50,760 nucleotides of DNA, taken from NCBI GenBank assembly GCA_025455065.1, contig JALONG010000033.1, positions 1 through 50,760 of the forward strand, given 5' to 3'. Under the pieces are notes generated by a model. That model was not told the DNA's origin. It saw only the letters and a program-made list of their open reading frames with translations, and searched no databases. Both the position numbers and the translations under genes were made by a program. Position 1 is the first letter of the stretch, and each line of letters starts with the position of its first letter. This DNA is from Candidatus Kapaibacterium sp. (GTDB lineage: Bacteria; Bacteroidota; Ignavibacteria; Kapaibacteriales; UBA4661). Below, in pieces: positions 1-8,187 of this stretch.

Positions 1-324
1 TGCGAATCTTCGTTGTATCTCTACCAAGCCTGAGTTTATCGGGCTTTGGGTGTAAACCATTGAGAAAAAAATTAGTTATCTCTAAATTTTGTCTAATGAT
101 AGCATGGTTTTATTGCATCATCTTTATCAATTCCATCATCTTCAATCTGTGTCCACTATCGCTAAACCGGAGTGTCCTGCGGAAGCCCTACAATGTTGTG
201 GTTGTGAACACGTGCAATATCCGACAAATTTTTTCCGTATTCTCTACGGGAAACGCTATATTGCCTTATCAATCCATGATATAAGGGTGATTATTTTTTG
301 TCGAACTTATCCGAACAATTTCCG
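1..324. other. Upstream stretch without a supported gene
   Basis: I see no convincing gene here. A minus-strand reading frame is open from an ATG at 60 to the window edge (about 20 codons) and could be the start of a divergent gene, but it is too short to judge. An imperfect inverted repeat (AAGCC at 29-33 and GGCTT near 41-45) lacks a T-run. Short plus-strand frames between 60 and 328 show no recognisable protein features. Confidence 0.4.
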
Positions 325-1962
325 ATGAACACTCCTCAACTCAGAACAATCGCGTTGATAGTCCTGTACAGCGCTTGTATGCTTGCATTACCGGCATTTG
401 CCCAATCCTCTGCACAACAAACCAAGCCCACAAGTGTCCCCAAATCGCCACCACGTGCGGAAGGCGAAGGACCCTTCAAACGCTTGATAATTCGCGGCAT
501 AACGCTGATTAACGGTACAGGCGCACCGCCACTCGGTCCGGTAGATATTTTGGTGGAAGGAAATCGCATTGCCGCCGTCAAAACCGTTGGTTATCCGGGG
601 CTACCCGTTAAGCCGGAAAGCCGCATCAAATCTCAGCCCGGCGACAAAGAACTGAACGCCGAAGGAATGTATTTGTTACCCGGCTTTGTGGATACGCACG
701 GGCATTGCGGCGGTGTTTCGCAAGGCACGAGCGCGGAATACGTTTTCAAACTTTGGCTTGCACACGGCATTACGACTGTCCGCGACCCATCGGCTGGAAT
801 CGGCTTGGAATGGACAATGGAACACCGCGACAAAAGCGCGAAAAACGACATCACCGCACCGCGCATCAAGGTTTATCCGTACTTCGGGCAGGATTCCGAC
901 GACCCGATAGCCACGCCCGAACAAGCCCGCGCATGGGTGCGAGGCGTTGCGAAAAAAGGTGCGGACGGTATTAAGTTTTTCGGTGCTGCGCCGGATGTTT
1001 TTGCCGCAGCACTCGACGAAGCAAAAAAACAAAATCTCCGCACGGCGTGTCATCACGCGCAGTTGGACGTTGCCCGTGCAAATGCCCTTCAAACGGCGCG
1101 TTGGGGCTTGAGTTCGATGGAGCATTGGTACGGACTGCCGGAGGCGCTTTTTGAGGACAGGACGGTGCAGGATTATCCGCTTGATTACAATTACCAAAAC
1201 GAACAGCACCGTTTCGCCAATGCCGGAAAACTCTGGAAACAAGCAGCAAAGCCCTATTCCGACAAATGGAACGCTGTGATGAACGAGATGTTGAAACTGG
1301 ATTTTACACTCGACCCCACGTTCAATATCTACGCCGCCAGCCGTGATTTGATGGCGGCTGCACGCTACGAATGGCACGACGAATACACGCTGCCCTCGCT
1401 CTGGGAATTTTTCCAACCCAACCGCGCCGCACACGGCTCGTATTGGTTTAATTGGGGAACGGAGGAGGAAGTGGCGTGGAAGGAGAATTATCGGCTGTGG
1501 ATGACGTTTGTGAACGAGTACAAAAATCGCGGCGGGCGCGTAACGGTCGGCACGGACGCGGGGTTTATCTTTCAACTCTACGGATTTTCCTATCCGCGAG
1601 AACTGGAAATGCTGCGCGAGGCGGGTTTTCATCCGCTCGAAATCATTCGCTCGGCAACGCTGCATGGCGCACAGTTACTGGGCATGGACAAGGACATTGG
1701 CTCGGTGGAAGTGGGGAAACTGGCAGATTTTGTGATTGTGGAGGAAAACCCGCTCCAAAACCTGAAAGTGCTGTACGGCACAGGTGCGCTGAAGGTCAAT
1801 GACGAGAACAGGGCATTGCGCGTGGGCGGCGTGAAATACACCGTAAAAGACGGCATTATCTACGATGCAAAGAAACTCTTGGAAGATGTGCGCCAGATGG
1901 TTGCGAAGGCAAAACAAGAGCGGGGCGGGTATCAGATGGTGATGCCGGGGGTGAGGAAGTGA
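325..1962 (+). CDS. Secreted amidohydrolase (imidazolonepropionase-like)
   Basis: Metal-dependent amidohydrolase-superfamily enzyme, probably periplasmic. The first ~25 residues form a Sec signal peptide ending AFAQ. The HxH metal-ligand pair is at about residues 125 and 127 (VDTHGH). Further family marks are GIKFFG (candidate lysine region), a histidine in CHHAQ, a histidine in SMEHW, and the aspartate of GTDAGF near residue 411. The C-terminus has the usual GSVEVGKLADFVI return to the beta-sandwich domain. At about 545 residues it is somewhat longer than typical members. I chose the ATG at 325 over an upstream TTG at 298 because the signal peptide begins there. The substrate cannot be read from sequence; imidazolone- or dipeptide-type cyclic amides are typical. 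Its last ~50 bases and the spacer after it recur in diverged form at 3096-3209. Confidence 0.85.
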   Translation: MNTPQLRTIALIVLYSACMLALPAFAQSSAQQTKPTSVPKSPPRAEGEGPFKRLIIRGITLINGTGAPPLGPVDILVEGNRIAAVKTVGYPGLPVKPESRIKSQPGDKELNAEGMYLLPGFVDTHGHCGGVSQGTSAEYVFKLWLAHGITTVRDPSAGIGLEWTMEHRDKSAKNDITAPRIKVYPYFGQDSDDPIATPEQARAWVRGVAKKGADGIKFFGAAPDVFAAALDEAKKQNLRTACHHAQLDVARANALQTARWGLSSMEHWYGLPEALFEDRTVQDYPLDYNYQNEQHRFANAGKLWKQAAKPYSDKWNAVMNEMLKLDFTLDPTFNIYAASRDLMAAARYEWHDEYTLPSLWEFFQPNRAAHGSYWFNWGTEEEVAWKENYRLWMTFVNEYKNRGGRVTVGTDAGFIFQLYGFSYPRELEMLREAGFHPLEIIRSATLHGAQLLGMDKDIGSVEVGKLADFVIVEENPLQNLKVLYGTGALKVNDENRALRVGGVKYTVKDGIIYDAKKLLEDVRQMVAKAKQERGGYQMVMPGVRK

Positions 1963-2020
1963 GGCATTGGCAGTGCAGAAAGTAAGGTAGGATTTTTGTA
2001 TATTTATTGTGAGTTGGCAG
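1909..2020 (+). repeat. Direct repeat, copy A (amidohydrolase 3' tail plus spacer)
   Basis: This segment holds the last codons of the amidohydrolase and the spacer up to the HEPN-like gene. It matches 3096-3209 almost end to end with substitutions and small indels. Shared landmarks in the same order are GCAAAACAAGA, TATCAGAT, GAAGTGAG, a block like AAGTAAGGTAG, GTATATTTA and GAGTTGG. The two copies bracket the gene at 2029-3093. Confidence 0.75.
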
Positions 2021-2028
2021 TAATAAAA

Positions 2029-3093
2029 ATGAGCATCGTAATCGAATATTACCCTGATAATGCTTCAAAAGAAGACTTAACTGAATTTTTCAAGCGGGAA
2101 AATTTTCAGAAGTGCGAATATTATTTCTTAAAACCATTTCCAAAAGGGGCAATTTATCTTAGTTGGTTTGAGCATAAAGACTATAAGTCCATTGATGGGC
2201 TTGAAGCCGTAATCTATCCCGACAAAGAAAAATCCCTCAATGGCTGGAGTGTTTTTACAAGAACAAGGGTATGGGCAAGTGCTTATGATAAACAAAAACA
2301 AAATGAAGTAATAAAAAAATTAAGAAAACAGTTTGGTGGACACTTTTATAACGATTTAGAAGGTAAAAACAGGTTCATTAAAATTGACACATCTGAATTT
2401 CTGACACCATCTGAAAGTGGAATTTTTCAAGTTTATGAAAAAGTAAAATCACAACTTTCCACACTGAATAATGCAATCAATGATCACAAAGAATTAGATT
2501 ACTTAGAAAACAATAATAACGCACATAAAGACATAGTAAAACTTATAAAAGAAAGTTCACCGAGTTTAGCTCTTTATAATTCATTAGTCCCATTTTTAAT
2601 TTCTGCATTAGAACACTTTTTCAGAGAGCTTTTTGTAGTTTTAGCTGAATTTGATGTATATGGTAAGGAAGAAATAAGGAAAATCAAACTCAAGGACACA
2701 CGAGAATTTAACACAATTGAAGATATTTTTAATGTAAGAAGCGAATTGACAAAAATAGAACGTGAAATTGCCAAAGGGTTTAACTTTCAAAATCTTGACA
2801 GGATTAATGAAGTTTTCAAAAGGTTTTTAAAAATTGACATTAGAGCAATAATATCGGTTCAAAAGAAAGTTCTTGCTAAAAATGCCTTCTTAGCTACCGA
2901 GCTAGAAGAACTAATTGAAAGGCGACATCAGATAATTCATCATTTTGGTTTTAGTACTGATACTGACAAAGCAAAGTATATTTACTTTCTTAACCTTACG
3001 AATTGTATAATTGACACCGTAATTGAGTTTCTTGAACAACAAAAAGGAATGAGAATTACGAAAAACTCAATTTATTATGGAACTCAACTTTGA
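2029..3093 (+). CDS. HEPN-like domain protein of unknown function
   Basis: A 354-residue protein whose family I do not recognise. The C-terminal third is helical and contains ELIERRHQIIHHFG. The RHQIIH stretch fits the R-x4-6-H catalytic motif of HEPN ribonucleases, and the surrounding pattern is reminiscent of HEPN-like nucleases in abortive-infection loci. The N-terminal half has mixed charged and aromatic segments without a domain I can name. There is no signal peptide or membrane segment. The ATG at 2029 is preferred over a TTG at 1996 because the latter lies inside the duplicated spacer. The gene is strikingly AT-rich compared with the amidohydrolase before it, which suggests horizontal acquisition. 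It lies between the two direct repeats. A role in defence is inference from the motif. Confidence 0.65.
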   Translation: MSIVIEYYPDNASKEDLTEFFKRENFQKCEYYFLKPFPKGAIYLSWFEHKDYKSIDGLEAVIYPDKEKSLNGWSVFTRTRVWASAYDKQKQNEVIKKLRKQFGGHFYNDLEGKNRFIKIDTSEFLTPSESGIFQVYEKVKSQLSTLNNAINDHKELDYLENNNNAHKDIVKLIKESSPSLALYNSLVPFLISALEHFFRELFVVLAEFDVYGKEEIRKIKLKDTREFNTIEDIFNVRSELTKIEREIAKGFNFQNLDRINEVFKRFLKIDIRAIISVQKKVLAKNAFLATELEELIERRHQIIHHFGFSTDTDKAKYIYFLNLTNCIIDTVIEFLEQQKGMRITKNSIYYGTQL

Positions 3094-3095
3094 CA

Positions 3096-3209
3096 GCAAA
3101 ACAAGAATTACTACGGACAACATATCAGATTGCTTCCGGGGATGAAGAAGTGAGACATCGGCAATCCAAAAAGTACGGTAGAATTTTCGTATATTTAATG
3201 AGTTGGTGG
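3096..3209 (+). repeat. Direct repeat, copy B (relic of the amidohydrolase tail)
   Basis: Diverged second copy of 1909-2020, starting three bases after the stop of the HEPN-like gene. It no longer belongs to any long reading frame. Both copies carry the TATATTTA block (1999-2006 and 3190-3197) that resembles a Bacteroidota -7 element, so each may also supply a promoter for the accessory gene that follows. Confidence 0.75.
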
Positions 3210-3216
3210 TCATATT

Positions 3217-3831
3217 ATGAAATCTATCATCATGCTGCAAGGACAAGAAAAGGAAAGTTTAATTAAGACAACACAAGGCTTAATTGATAAAATTAATAAC
3301 GAGATTCTGATGTTGAAAAAATCAATTTCAGAAGTTCCGAATGCAAATTTGGCGACAGAAATTTCTTATCACTTTGCGAGTGTTCCATTGTTATTACGAC
3401 TTTCGATGCTTGACCTATGTATTCTATTTAAATTATTTCTTGAAGGCAATTCTGACACTGAACAAAATTTATTGGTTAGGCTGATATGCGGACAATTATA
3501 TGAGTTTTCGGAGGATGTACCGAAAATGTTTGGAAAAAAATATAGAGAATTATTAGCTAATTTCCCGGACTCGGATAATTTGGCTGATAACCTCAAAATT
3601 GTAATGAAGGGGTTTAACGAATGTAAAAGACGGCATACCAAATTCTTGAAGATAATTAGGCATAATGTGAGTCATCATAAAGATATTGATGCACTTTTCC
3701 AATACTATATAATTAACGAAATTGACTTTAACTATGGTACTACAGCGTATATGGACTTCATTGATTGGTATGTAAGTAGTTATTCCGACTTTGAATTAAC
3801 CCTTATCAATATTGCAATGACCAATAATTAA
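3217..3831 (+). CDS. AT-rich accessory protein with R-x4-H motif
   Basis: A 204-residue, mostly helical soluble protein with no family I can name. Near residue 150 the stretch KIIRHNVSHHKD includes RHNVSH, again fitting R-x4-H, within a helix-rich context, so it may be another divergent HEPN-type protein. The start at 3217 is 8 bases after the repeat copy; an internal ATG at 3232 is an alternative. Base composition is as AT-rich as the preceding gene and unlike the core genes downstream. It may be a partner of the protein at 2029-3093, but the genes are 123 bp apart and do not overlap as toxin-antitoxin pairs do. Function unknown. Confidence 0.6.
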   Translation: MKSIIMLQGQEKESLIKTTQGLIDKINNEILMLKKSISEVPNANLATEISYHFASVPLLLRLSMLDLCILFKLFLEGNSDTEQNLLVRLICGQLYEFSEDVPKMFGKKYRELLANFPDSDNLADNLKIVMKGFNECKRRHTKFLKIIRHNVSHHKDIDALFQYYIINEIDFNYGTTAYMDFIDWYVSSYSDFELTLINIAMTNN

Positions 3832-4005
3832 ATACGGCAGTTCATAGCTTGGCAATATGGCGGCTGGTAGCAAACTTAGACCTTTGTGCTTCTATTCAAG
3901 TTCAGTGCTTCTTGACAGTTCTACAATCCAAAATCCACGCCCGAACACAAACCCCCAAACCGTCGGCTAAAATTGCACGAAGTAACACTCAAATACAACA
4001 AGAAT

Positions 4006-4236
4006 ATGCGGACAATACAACTAAAAGTAAGTGACACCGATTTTCAAAAGTATAATTTGGGAAGCAGTGTGGAAATCAAGTTTACTGATTTGGTAGAGTT
4101 GATAAGTCGTGAATATGCACGAAAAGCACTGCTGGAGTGCAACGAAATAGCCCAACAAGTGGGACTTTCCAACATGACAATGGACGAAATAAACGCTGAA
4201 ATCAAAGCAGTGAGAGATGCAAAAACTCATTCTTGA
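4006..4236 (+). CDS. Putative antitoxin of a PIN-toxin pair
   Basis: A 76-residue protein directly upstream of a PIN-domain gene, which it overlaps by 20 bp. The sequence starts MRTIQLKVSDTDFQKYN and runs into a helical, charged C-terminal half (residues ~30-76), a layout typical of antitoxins that carry a short DNA-binding N-terminus and a toxin-wrapping tail. The ATG at 4006 is preferred over a TTG at 3973. Identification rests mainly on size and position; its family is not certain. Confidence 0.65.
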   Translation: MRTIQLKVSDTDFQKYNLGSSVEIKFTDLVELISREYARKALLECNEIAQQVGLSNMTMDEINAEIKAVRDAKTHS

Positions 4237-4639
4237 TACGAATGTCCTCGTTTCGGCACTTATTGCAAGCTCTATCCCCGCCAAGATTTTATACGAAGTA
4301 GTGCTGACAAGAAAGGTAGAAACTTGTCTTTCAGACGAAGTGTTTGCTGAATACGTGGAGGTTTTGAATAGAGATAAATTCGCTACGTTCACCAACTTCA
4401 AAATTCGGGCAGAGGTGGTGTTAAACAAACTACGTGAAATATCAACGTTTTACCAAACAGACAGAAACGTTGAAGTTTTGGCAGATACAAGCGACAACAA
4501 GTTTTTGGAATTGGCAGCGATAAGTTCGGCGGACTATCTGACGACAGGAAACACGCTTGACTTTACGATAACCGAGTTTGAATATACACGTATTTTGACA
4601 CCAAGAGAGTACTGGGACAATTACGCTCCGAAACAATAA
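4217..4639 (+). CDS. PIN-domain toxin (COG1569/TIGR00305 type)
   Basis: A 140-residue PIN-fold ribonuclease-like toxin. The N-terminal strand ILDTNVLVSAL carries the first catalytic aspartate, followed by LSDEVFAEYVEVL and then the acidic motif LADTSDNKFLELA. The segment SADYLTTGN matches the way this subfamily usually ends its active site (TGN rather than TGD). Length is normal. The overlap with the upstream small gene indicates a translationally coupled toxin-antitoxin unit. Target RNA unknown. The next module starts about 400 bp downstream, beyond a strong hairpin. Confidence 0.85.
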   Translation: MQKLILDTNVLVSALIASSIPAKILYEVVLTRKVETCLSDEVFAEYVEVLNRDKFATFTNFKIRAEVVLNKLREISTFYQTDRNVEVLADTSDNKFLELAAISSADYLTTGNTLDFTITEFEYTRILTPREYWDNYAPKQ

Positions 4640-5048
4640 CAAATTTAGCCCACATTGCATTGGCACAAAACCGTAAACCGAAATAGCAATACTTGACTTT
4701 GACAAAAATTATCCGTAAATTCTTTTGCGATGCTTTCCTAAGCATTCCACTATCAAATCATCAACAATACGCAGAACCAACGCAAATGCTCATCTCCCGC
4801 TCATACATCCTTCTTGTGATTTTTGTGGTCATCGTCATTACCTGACGGCGGTGAGTAGAGAGCTTTTGCATAGAATTTCACAAAAAAGCCTTTTCTCACC
4901 GCAAGTGGGAAGAGGCTTTTTTCTTGGCAGCCATTGGTTATTAGTCTTGCAAGTCTCTTTAATACTTGCTTGTACCGTACACCAACCAATGGCGAATAAC
5001 TAATGAACCAAGCACTAATCAACCAAGCATCAAACAACCAAACCCTGT
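4640..5048. other. Intergenic region between two toxin-antitoxin modules
   Basis: No credible gene. It contains TAAATTCTTTTG at 4716-4727, resembling a Bacteroidota -7 promoter element; a strong terminator-type hairpin at 4882-4922; and an inverted repeat CCATTGGTT (4931-4939) with AACCAATGG (4984-4992). Short open frames on both strands have no protein-like composition. Confidence 0.5.
4882..4922 (+). terminator. Strong intrinsic terminator-type hairpin
   Basis: The left arm AAAAAAGCCTTTTCTCAC pairs with the right arm GTGGGAAGAGGCTTTTTT. Counting two G-U wobbles this is an 18-bp stem around a CGCAA loop. A-rich and T-rich flanks allow termination on either strand. It lies about 240 bp after the PIN toxin, so it could insulate that module from the Doc module. 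Confidence 0.75.
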
Positions 5049-5261
5049 ATGAAAACGCTTACCGTTCATCTTAACGATACGCTTTTTGCCTCATTGGAGC
5101 AGGAAGCGGAGCAATATCAAACGTCCGTTGAGCAGATAATTGTGCAACGGTTGGAAATGCCCACCAGCAGTGCAGCACACGAGACACGTGAGCGCACGGT
5201 CGAAGCGGGAATTGAATACGTGATAGCGAAAAATCGTGAACTTTTGCAGCGTTTAGCGTGA
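5049..5261 (+). CDS. Small antitoxin-like protein upstream of Doc toxin
   Basis: A 70-residue protein beginning MKTLTVHLNDTLFASLEQEA, an arrangement like ribbon-helix-helix antitoxins (one beta strand then helices), with a helical C-terminus IEYVIAKNRELLQRL. Its stop codon overlaps the GTG start of the Doc-like gene (GTGA at 5258-5261). Its role as the neutralising partner of the Fic-fold toxin is inferred from position; it does not look like a classical Phd protein. Confidence 0.7.
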   Translation: MKTLTVHLNDTLFASLEQEAEQYQTSVEQIIVQRLEMPTSSAAHETRERTVEAGIEYVIAKNRELLQRLA

Positions 5262-5659
5262 GATTAGTAATGCAATTTCTGACGCTATCCGACATTCTGC
5301 TATTGCACCAACGTCTTATCAAAGTGACTGGCGGCGGTGAGGGAATACGAGACCTTGCAGGGCTTGAGTCCGCTATTGCACAGCCTCAAATGACCTTTGA
5401 TGAAGAGGAACTATATCCAAGCCTCGCTGAAAAAGCAAGTGCACTCATGTTCTCACTTGTTTTGAATCATCCGTTTGTTGATGGAAATAAGCGTGTCGGA
5501 TTTGCAGCAGCAGAACTTTTTCTTTGGCTCAATGGTTCCGAACTTAACATTAACATTGACGACGCGGAGCAAGTAATTCTGAGCCTTGCAGCCGGAAATC
5601 TTGAACGCGACACACTCACACAATGGCTTCAACATCATTGCACACCAAGCACAAAGTAA
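5258..5659 (+). CDS. doc: Doc/Fic-fold toxin (death-on-curing family)
   Basis: A 133-residue protein of the Doc family, which phosphorylates elongation factor Tu in the characterised P1 system. The catalytic motif HPFVDGNKRVGF sits near residue 70, matching HxFx(D/N)GNKR, and the family's N-terminal pattern (LTLSDILLLHQRLI; GGGEGIRDLAGLESAIAQP) is complete. The GTG at 5258 overlaps the antitoxin stop; an ATG at 5270 begins MQFLTLSD and is equally plausible. Length is normal, so the toxin appears intact. It ends 39 bp before ilvD on the same strand, so readthrough into ilvD is likely unless a promoter sits in that gap. Confidence 0.88.
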   Translation: MRLVMQFLTLSDILLLHQRLIKVTGGGEGIRDLAGLESAIAQPQMTFDEEELYPSLAEKASALMFSLVLNHPFVDGNKRVGFAAAELFLWLNGSELNINIDDAEQVILSLAAGNLERDTLTQWLQHHCTPSTK

Positions 5660-5698
5660 CCAAAAACCAAAAACTATCAACCAACAACTAAAAACCCC

Positions 5699-7384
5699 AT
5701 GCTCAACAAATACAGCCGCGTTCTCACGCAAGACGACACCCAACCCGCAGCACAAGCCATGCTCTACGCTATCGGCTTTTCCGACGACGATATGCAAAAA
5801 GCGCAAGTCGGCATTGTTTCCACCGGTTTCGAGGGAAATTCCTGCAATATGCACCTGAACGACCTCGCCGCGATTGTCAAAAAAGGCTTTGCCGCGCCGG
5901 AACTGAGTAAAGAAGTTCTCGGCTTGATTTTTCACACCATTGGCGTTTCCGACGGGATGTCTATGGGAACGCAAGGGATGCGGTATTCACTGCCTTCGCG
6001 GGATGTGATTGCGGACAGCATTGAGACCGTTGCTAACGCGCAGGCATATGACGGCGTTGTAACGATTGTCGGCTGCGACAAAAATATGCCGGGCGCGATG
6101 ATGGCAATGGGGCGGCTGAATCGCCCGTCAATCATGGTCTATGGCGGTACGATTGCGTCGGGGAATTACAAAGGCAAAAAATTGAACATCGTTTCGGCAT
6201 TTGAAGCGCTTGGTGAGCGCGTTGCGGGAACGATTTCGGATGAAGATTTTAAGGGCGTTGTGAAAAATGCTTGTCCGGGAGCGGGCGCGTGTGGCGGGAT
6301 GTACACCGCAAACACGATGTCCTCAGCAATTGAAGCGCTTGGCATGAGCCTTCCGCGATCATCGTCGAATCCGGCAGTATCGCCCGAAAAGCGCGATGAA
6401 TGCTTGGAAGTAGCCGCAGCAATGCACAATTTGCTCAAACTCGACCTGAAGCCACGCGATATTGTAACGAAAAAATCCCTCGAAAACGCGCTTGCAATGG
6501 TGATGGTGATGGGCGGTTCGACAAATGCCGTGTTGCACTTTCTGGCAATCGCACGGGCATTCGAGATTGATTGGACACTTTCAGACGTGCAGCGCATCAG
6601 CGACAAAACGCCGTACTTGGCAGATTTGAAGCCGTCGGGCAAGTATCTCATGGAAGATGTTCACACGGCCGGCGGCACTCCTGCCGTGATGAAATTTATG
6701 CTCGAAAACGGCTTGCTGCATGGCGATTGCAAAACCGTTACGGGCAAAACGATTGCCGAAAACCTTGTGGGTGTGCCGCTTTTGGATGAGAAACAAGACG
6801 TACTGCGCTCTTTGGGCAATCCGATTAAAGCAACGGGGCATTTGCAAATGCTCTATGGCAATCTCGCTCCCGAAGGCGCTGTGGCGAAAATTACGGGCAA
6901 AGAAGGCGAGAAATTTACCGGAAAAGCACGTGTGTTCGAGAGCGAGGACGACGCAAATGCGGGCATTATGGCAGGAAAAGTGCAAAAAGGCGAGGTGATT
7001 GTGATTCGCTTCATCGGTCCGGCGGGTGCGCCCGGAATGCCGGAAATGCTGAAACCTACGTCGCTTGTGATTGGTGCGGGCTTGGGCAATGATGTCGCGC
7101 TCATCACCGACGGACGCTTTTCGGGTGGCACACACGGTTTTGTGGTCGGACACATCACGCCCGAAGCACAGAAGGGCGGCACGATTGGCTTGCTCCGAGA
7201 CGGCGATGAAATCACGATTGATGCGGTAAATAACCGTTTGGAAGTGGCATTGTCGGATGAAGAAATAGCCAAACGCCGCGCCACACAAGTAATTCCACCG
7301 CTCAAAGCCACAAGTGGGTATTTGTACAAATACGCAAAAACGGTGTCCTCGGCGAGCGAGGGCTGTGTAACAGATAAGTTGTAA
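5699..7384 (+). CDS. ilvD: Dihydroxy-acid dehydratase
   Basis: Third enzyme of the valine/isoleucine pathway, dehydrating dihydroxy acids to 2-keto acids; a cytoplasmic Fe-S enzyme. At 561 residues it has the family's usual length. Candidate cluster cysteines are in EGNSCNMH (Cys49), GCDKNMPG (Cys126) and [16 protein letters not shown] (Cys192/Cys198). GGSTNAVLH and the C-terminal [11 protein letters not shown] are also present. The start is the ATG at 5699; no Shine-Dalgarno is visible, as usual for this genome. It is separated from ilvB, ilvN and ilvC by about 5.4 kb of accessory genes on the same strand, whereas many relatives keep these genes adjacent. The gene itself shows no damage. Confidence 0.95.
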   Translation: MLNKYSRVLTQDDTQPAAQAMLYAIGFSDDDMQKAQVGIVSTGFEGNSCNMHLNDLAAIVKKGFAAPELSKEVLGLIFHTIGVSDGMSMGTQGMRYSLPSRDVIADSIETVANAQAYDGVVTIVGCDKNMPGAMMAMGRLNRPSIMVYGGTIASGNYKGKKLNIVSAFEALGERVAGTISDEDFKGVVKNACPGAGACGGMYTANTMSSAIEALGMSLPRSSSNPAVSPEKRDECLEVAAAMHNLLKLDLKPRDIVTKKSLENALAMVMVMGGSTNAVLHFLAIARAFEIDWTLSDVQRISDKTPYLADLKPSGKYLMEDVHTAGGTPAVMKFMLENGLLHGDCKTVTGKTIAENLVGVPLLDEKQDVLRSLGNPIKATGHLQMLYGNLAPEGAVAKITGKEGEKFTGKARVFESEDDANAGIMAGKVQKGEVIVIRFIGPAGAPGMPEMLKPTSLVIGAGLGNDVALITDGRFSGGTHGFVVGHITPEAQKGGTIGLLRDGDEITIDAVNNRLEVALSDEEIAKRRATQVIPPLKATSGYLYKYAKTVSSASEGCVTDKL

Positions 7385-7415
7385 TCGCAATTTCTCAAAT
7401 TTCACCCATACTACT

Positions 7416-7694
7416 ATGTCAGCAATTTCTATCACTCGCAGCCCCGCAAACATTACCATTCGGATTGACCGCAAAAGCGTTTCCGAAGAGCGTCTGGAAG
7501 AGGCGATTGCACGGTTTGAAGCGGTCTTGAACAATCATGCAGAAGAACACGACCCTTTTGCACTCGAACCCGTCAGCGACGAAGAACAAGCAGAAATTGA
7601 GGCTATGCTGCGGAGTATTCCGCCGGAAGACCGCGAAACAGCTTATACGGAATATGTTTCTTTAATAACAGGGAAAATTCTTAAAACCGCATGA
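7416..7694 (+). CDS. Small acidic protein coupled to a GNAT acetyltransferase
   Basis: A 92-residue protein I do not recognise. It begins MSAISITRSPANITIRIDRK (strand-rich) and continues as acidic helices (DEEQAEIEAMLRSI), resembling small antitoxins in size and charge. Its stop overlaps the next start as ATGA (7691-7694), implying translational coupling to the acetyltransferase. It begins 31 bp after ilvD. It could be the antitoxin of an acetyltransferase-type module, but there is no diagnostic ribbon-helix-helix pattern. Confidence 0.6.
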   Translation: MSAISITRSPANITIRIDRKSVSEERLEEAIARFEAVLNNHAEEHDPFALEPVSDEEQAEIEAMLRSIPPEDRETAYTEYVSLITGKILKTA

Positions 7695-8119
7695 ACACCT
7701 ACACCATCTCCACCGACTCGCAGAAAATGGACGTGGAAGTCATCTACGGCTATCTTTCACAATCCTATTGGGCGGAAGGGCGCACCAAAGCGACCGTTGA
7801 GAAGTCGCTGCGTCATTCGCTCAATTTCGGCGTGTTTACTGAAACAGGCGAACAGGTAGGTTTTGCGCGGGTTATCACCGATTATGCCACGTTTGCCTAT
7901 CTCGCTGATGTATTTGTGTTGGAAGAGCATCGCGGACAAAACCTGAGCAAACGCCTTATGCAAACGATTATGGAACACCCCGATTTGCAGGGCTTACGGC
8001 GGTGGTCATTGGCAACACGCGATGCACACGGATTGTACGCGCAGTTCGGTTTTACGCCGCTTCCCAAGCCGGAAATCTGGATGCAGAAATTTGATGCTGC
8101 AGCAAATCCGCTCACTTGA
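7691..8119 (+). CDS. GNAT-family N-acetyltransferase
   Basis: A 142-residue protein with the acetyl-CoA-binding core of GNAT enzymes. The central strand is FAYLADVFVLEEHRG, followed by a variant of the R/Q-x-x-G-x-G/A loop (HRGQNLSKRLMQTIM), then LATRDAHGLYAQFGFTPL, the classical end of the fold. This pattern is common in small single-domain acetyltransferases of unknown substrate. It is coupled by ATGA to the upstream 92-residue gene. Characterised TacA/AtaT toxins are also GNAT enzymes paired with small upstream antitoxins, but those partners are ribbon-helix-helix proteins, so a toxin role here is only a possibility. Confidence 0.85.
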   Translation: MNTYTISTDSQKMDVEVIYGYLSQSYWAEGRTKATVEKSLRHSLNFGVFTETGEQVGFARVITDYATFAYLADVFVLEEHRGQNLSKRLMQTIMEHPDLQGLRRWSLATRDAHGLYAQFGFTPLPKPEIWMQKFDAAANPLT

Positions 8120-8138
8120 AACAAACACTGCAACTCTT

Positions 8139-8170
8139 CCCGTCCTACGCTTTCCTAAGCGTAGAACGGG
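8139..8170. repeat. REPIN-like palindrome, unit 1
   Basis: Imperfect palindrome with arms CCCGTCCTACGCTT and AAGCGTAGAACGGG around a TCC loop, followed by TTTC. It belongs to the same family as 11365-11466 and 35387-35418. It lies exactly between the acetyltransferase stop and the nucleotidyltransferase start, at a module boundary. Confidence 0.8.
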
Positions 8171-8187
8171 TTTCACGAGCAACCATA

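Noticed and set aside
676-1665. Long minus-strand open frame opposite the amidohydrolase
   Set aside because: The plus-strand product has clear family motifs; the antisense frame has no recognisable protein features.
3849-4034. 61-codon frame upstream of the first PIN pair
   Set aside because: Overlaps the antitoxin start, no family likeness and no start signal.
4725-5003. 92-codon plus frame over the terminator region
   Set aside because: Crosses a strong terminator hairpin and shows no protein-like pattern.
6581-7534. 317-codon minus frame opposite ilvD
   Set aside because: Antisense to a fully conserved ilvD; composition (many Cys, His, Arg) typical of a shadow frame.
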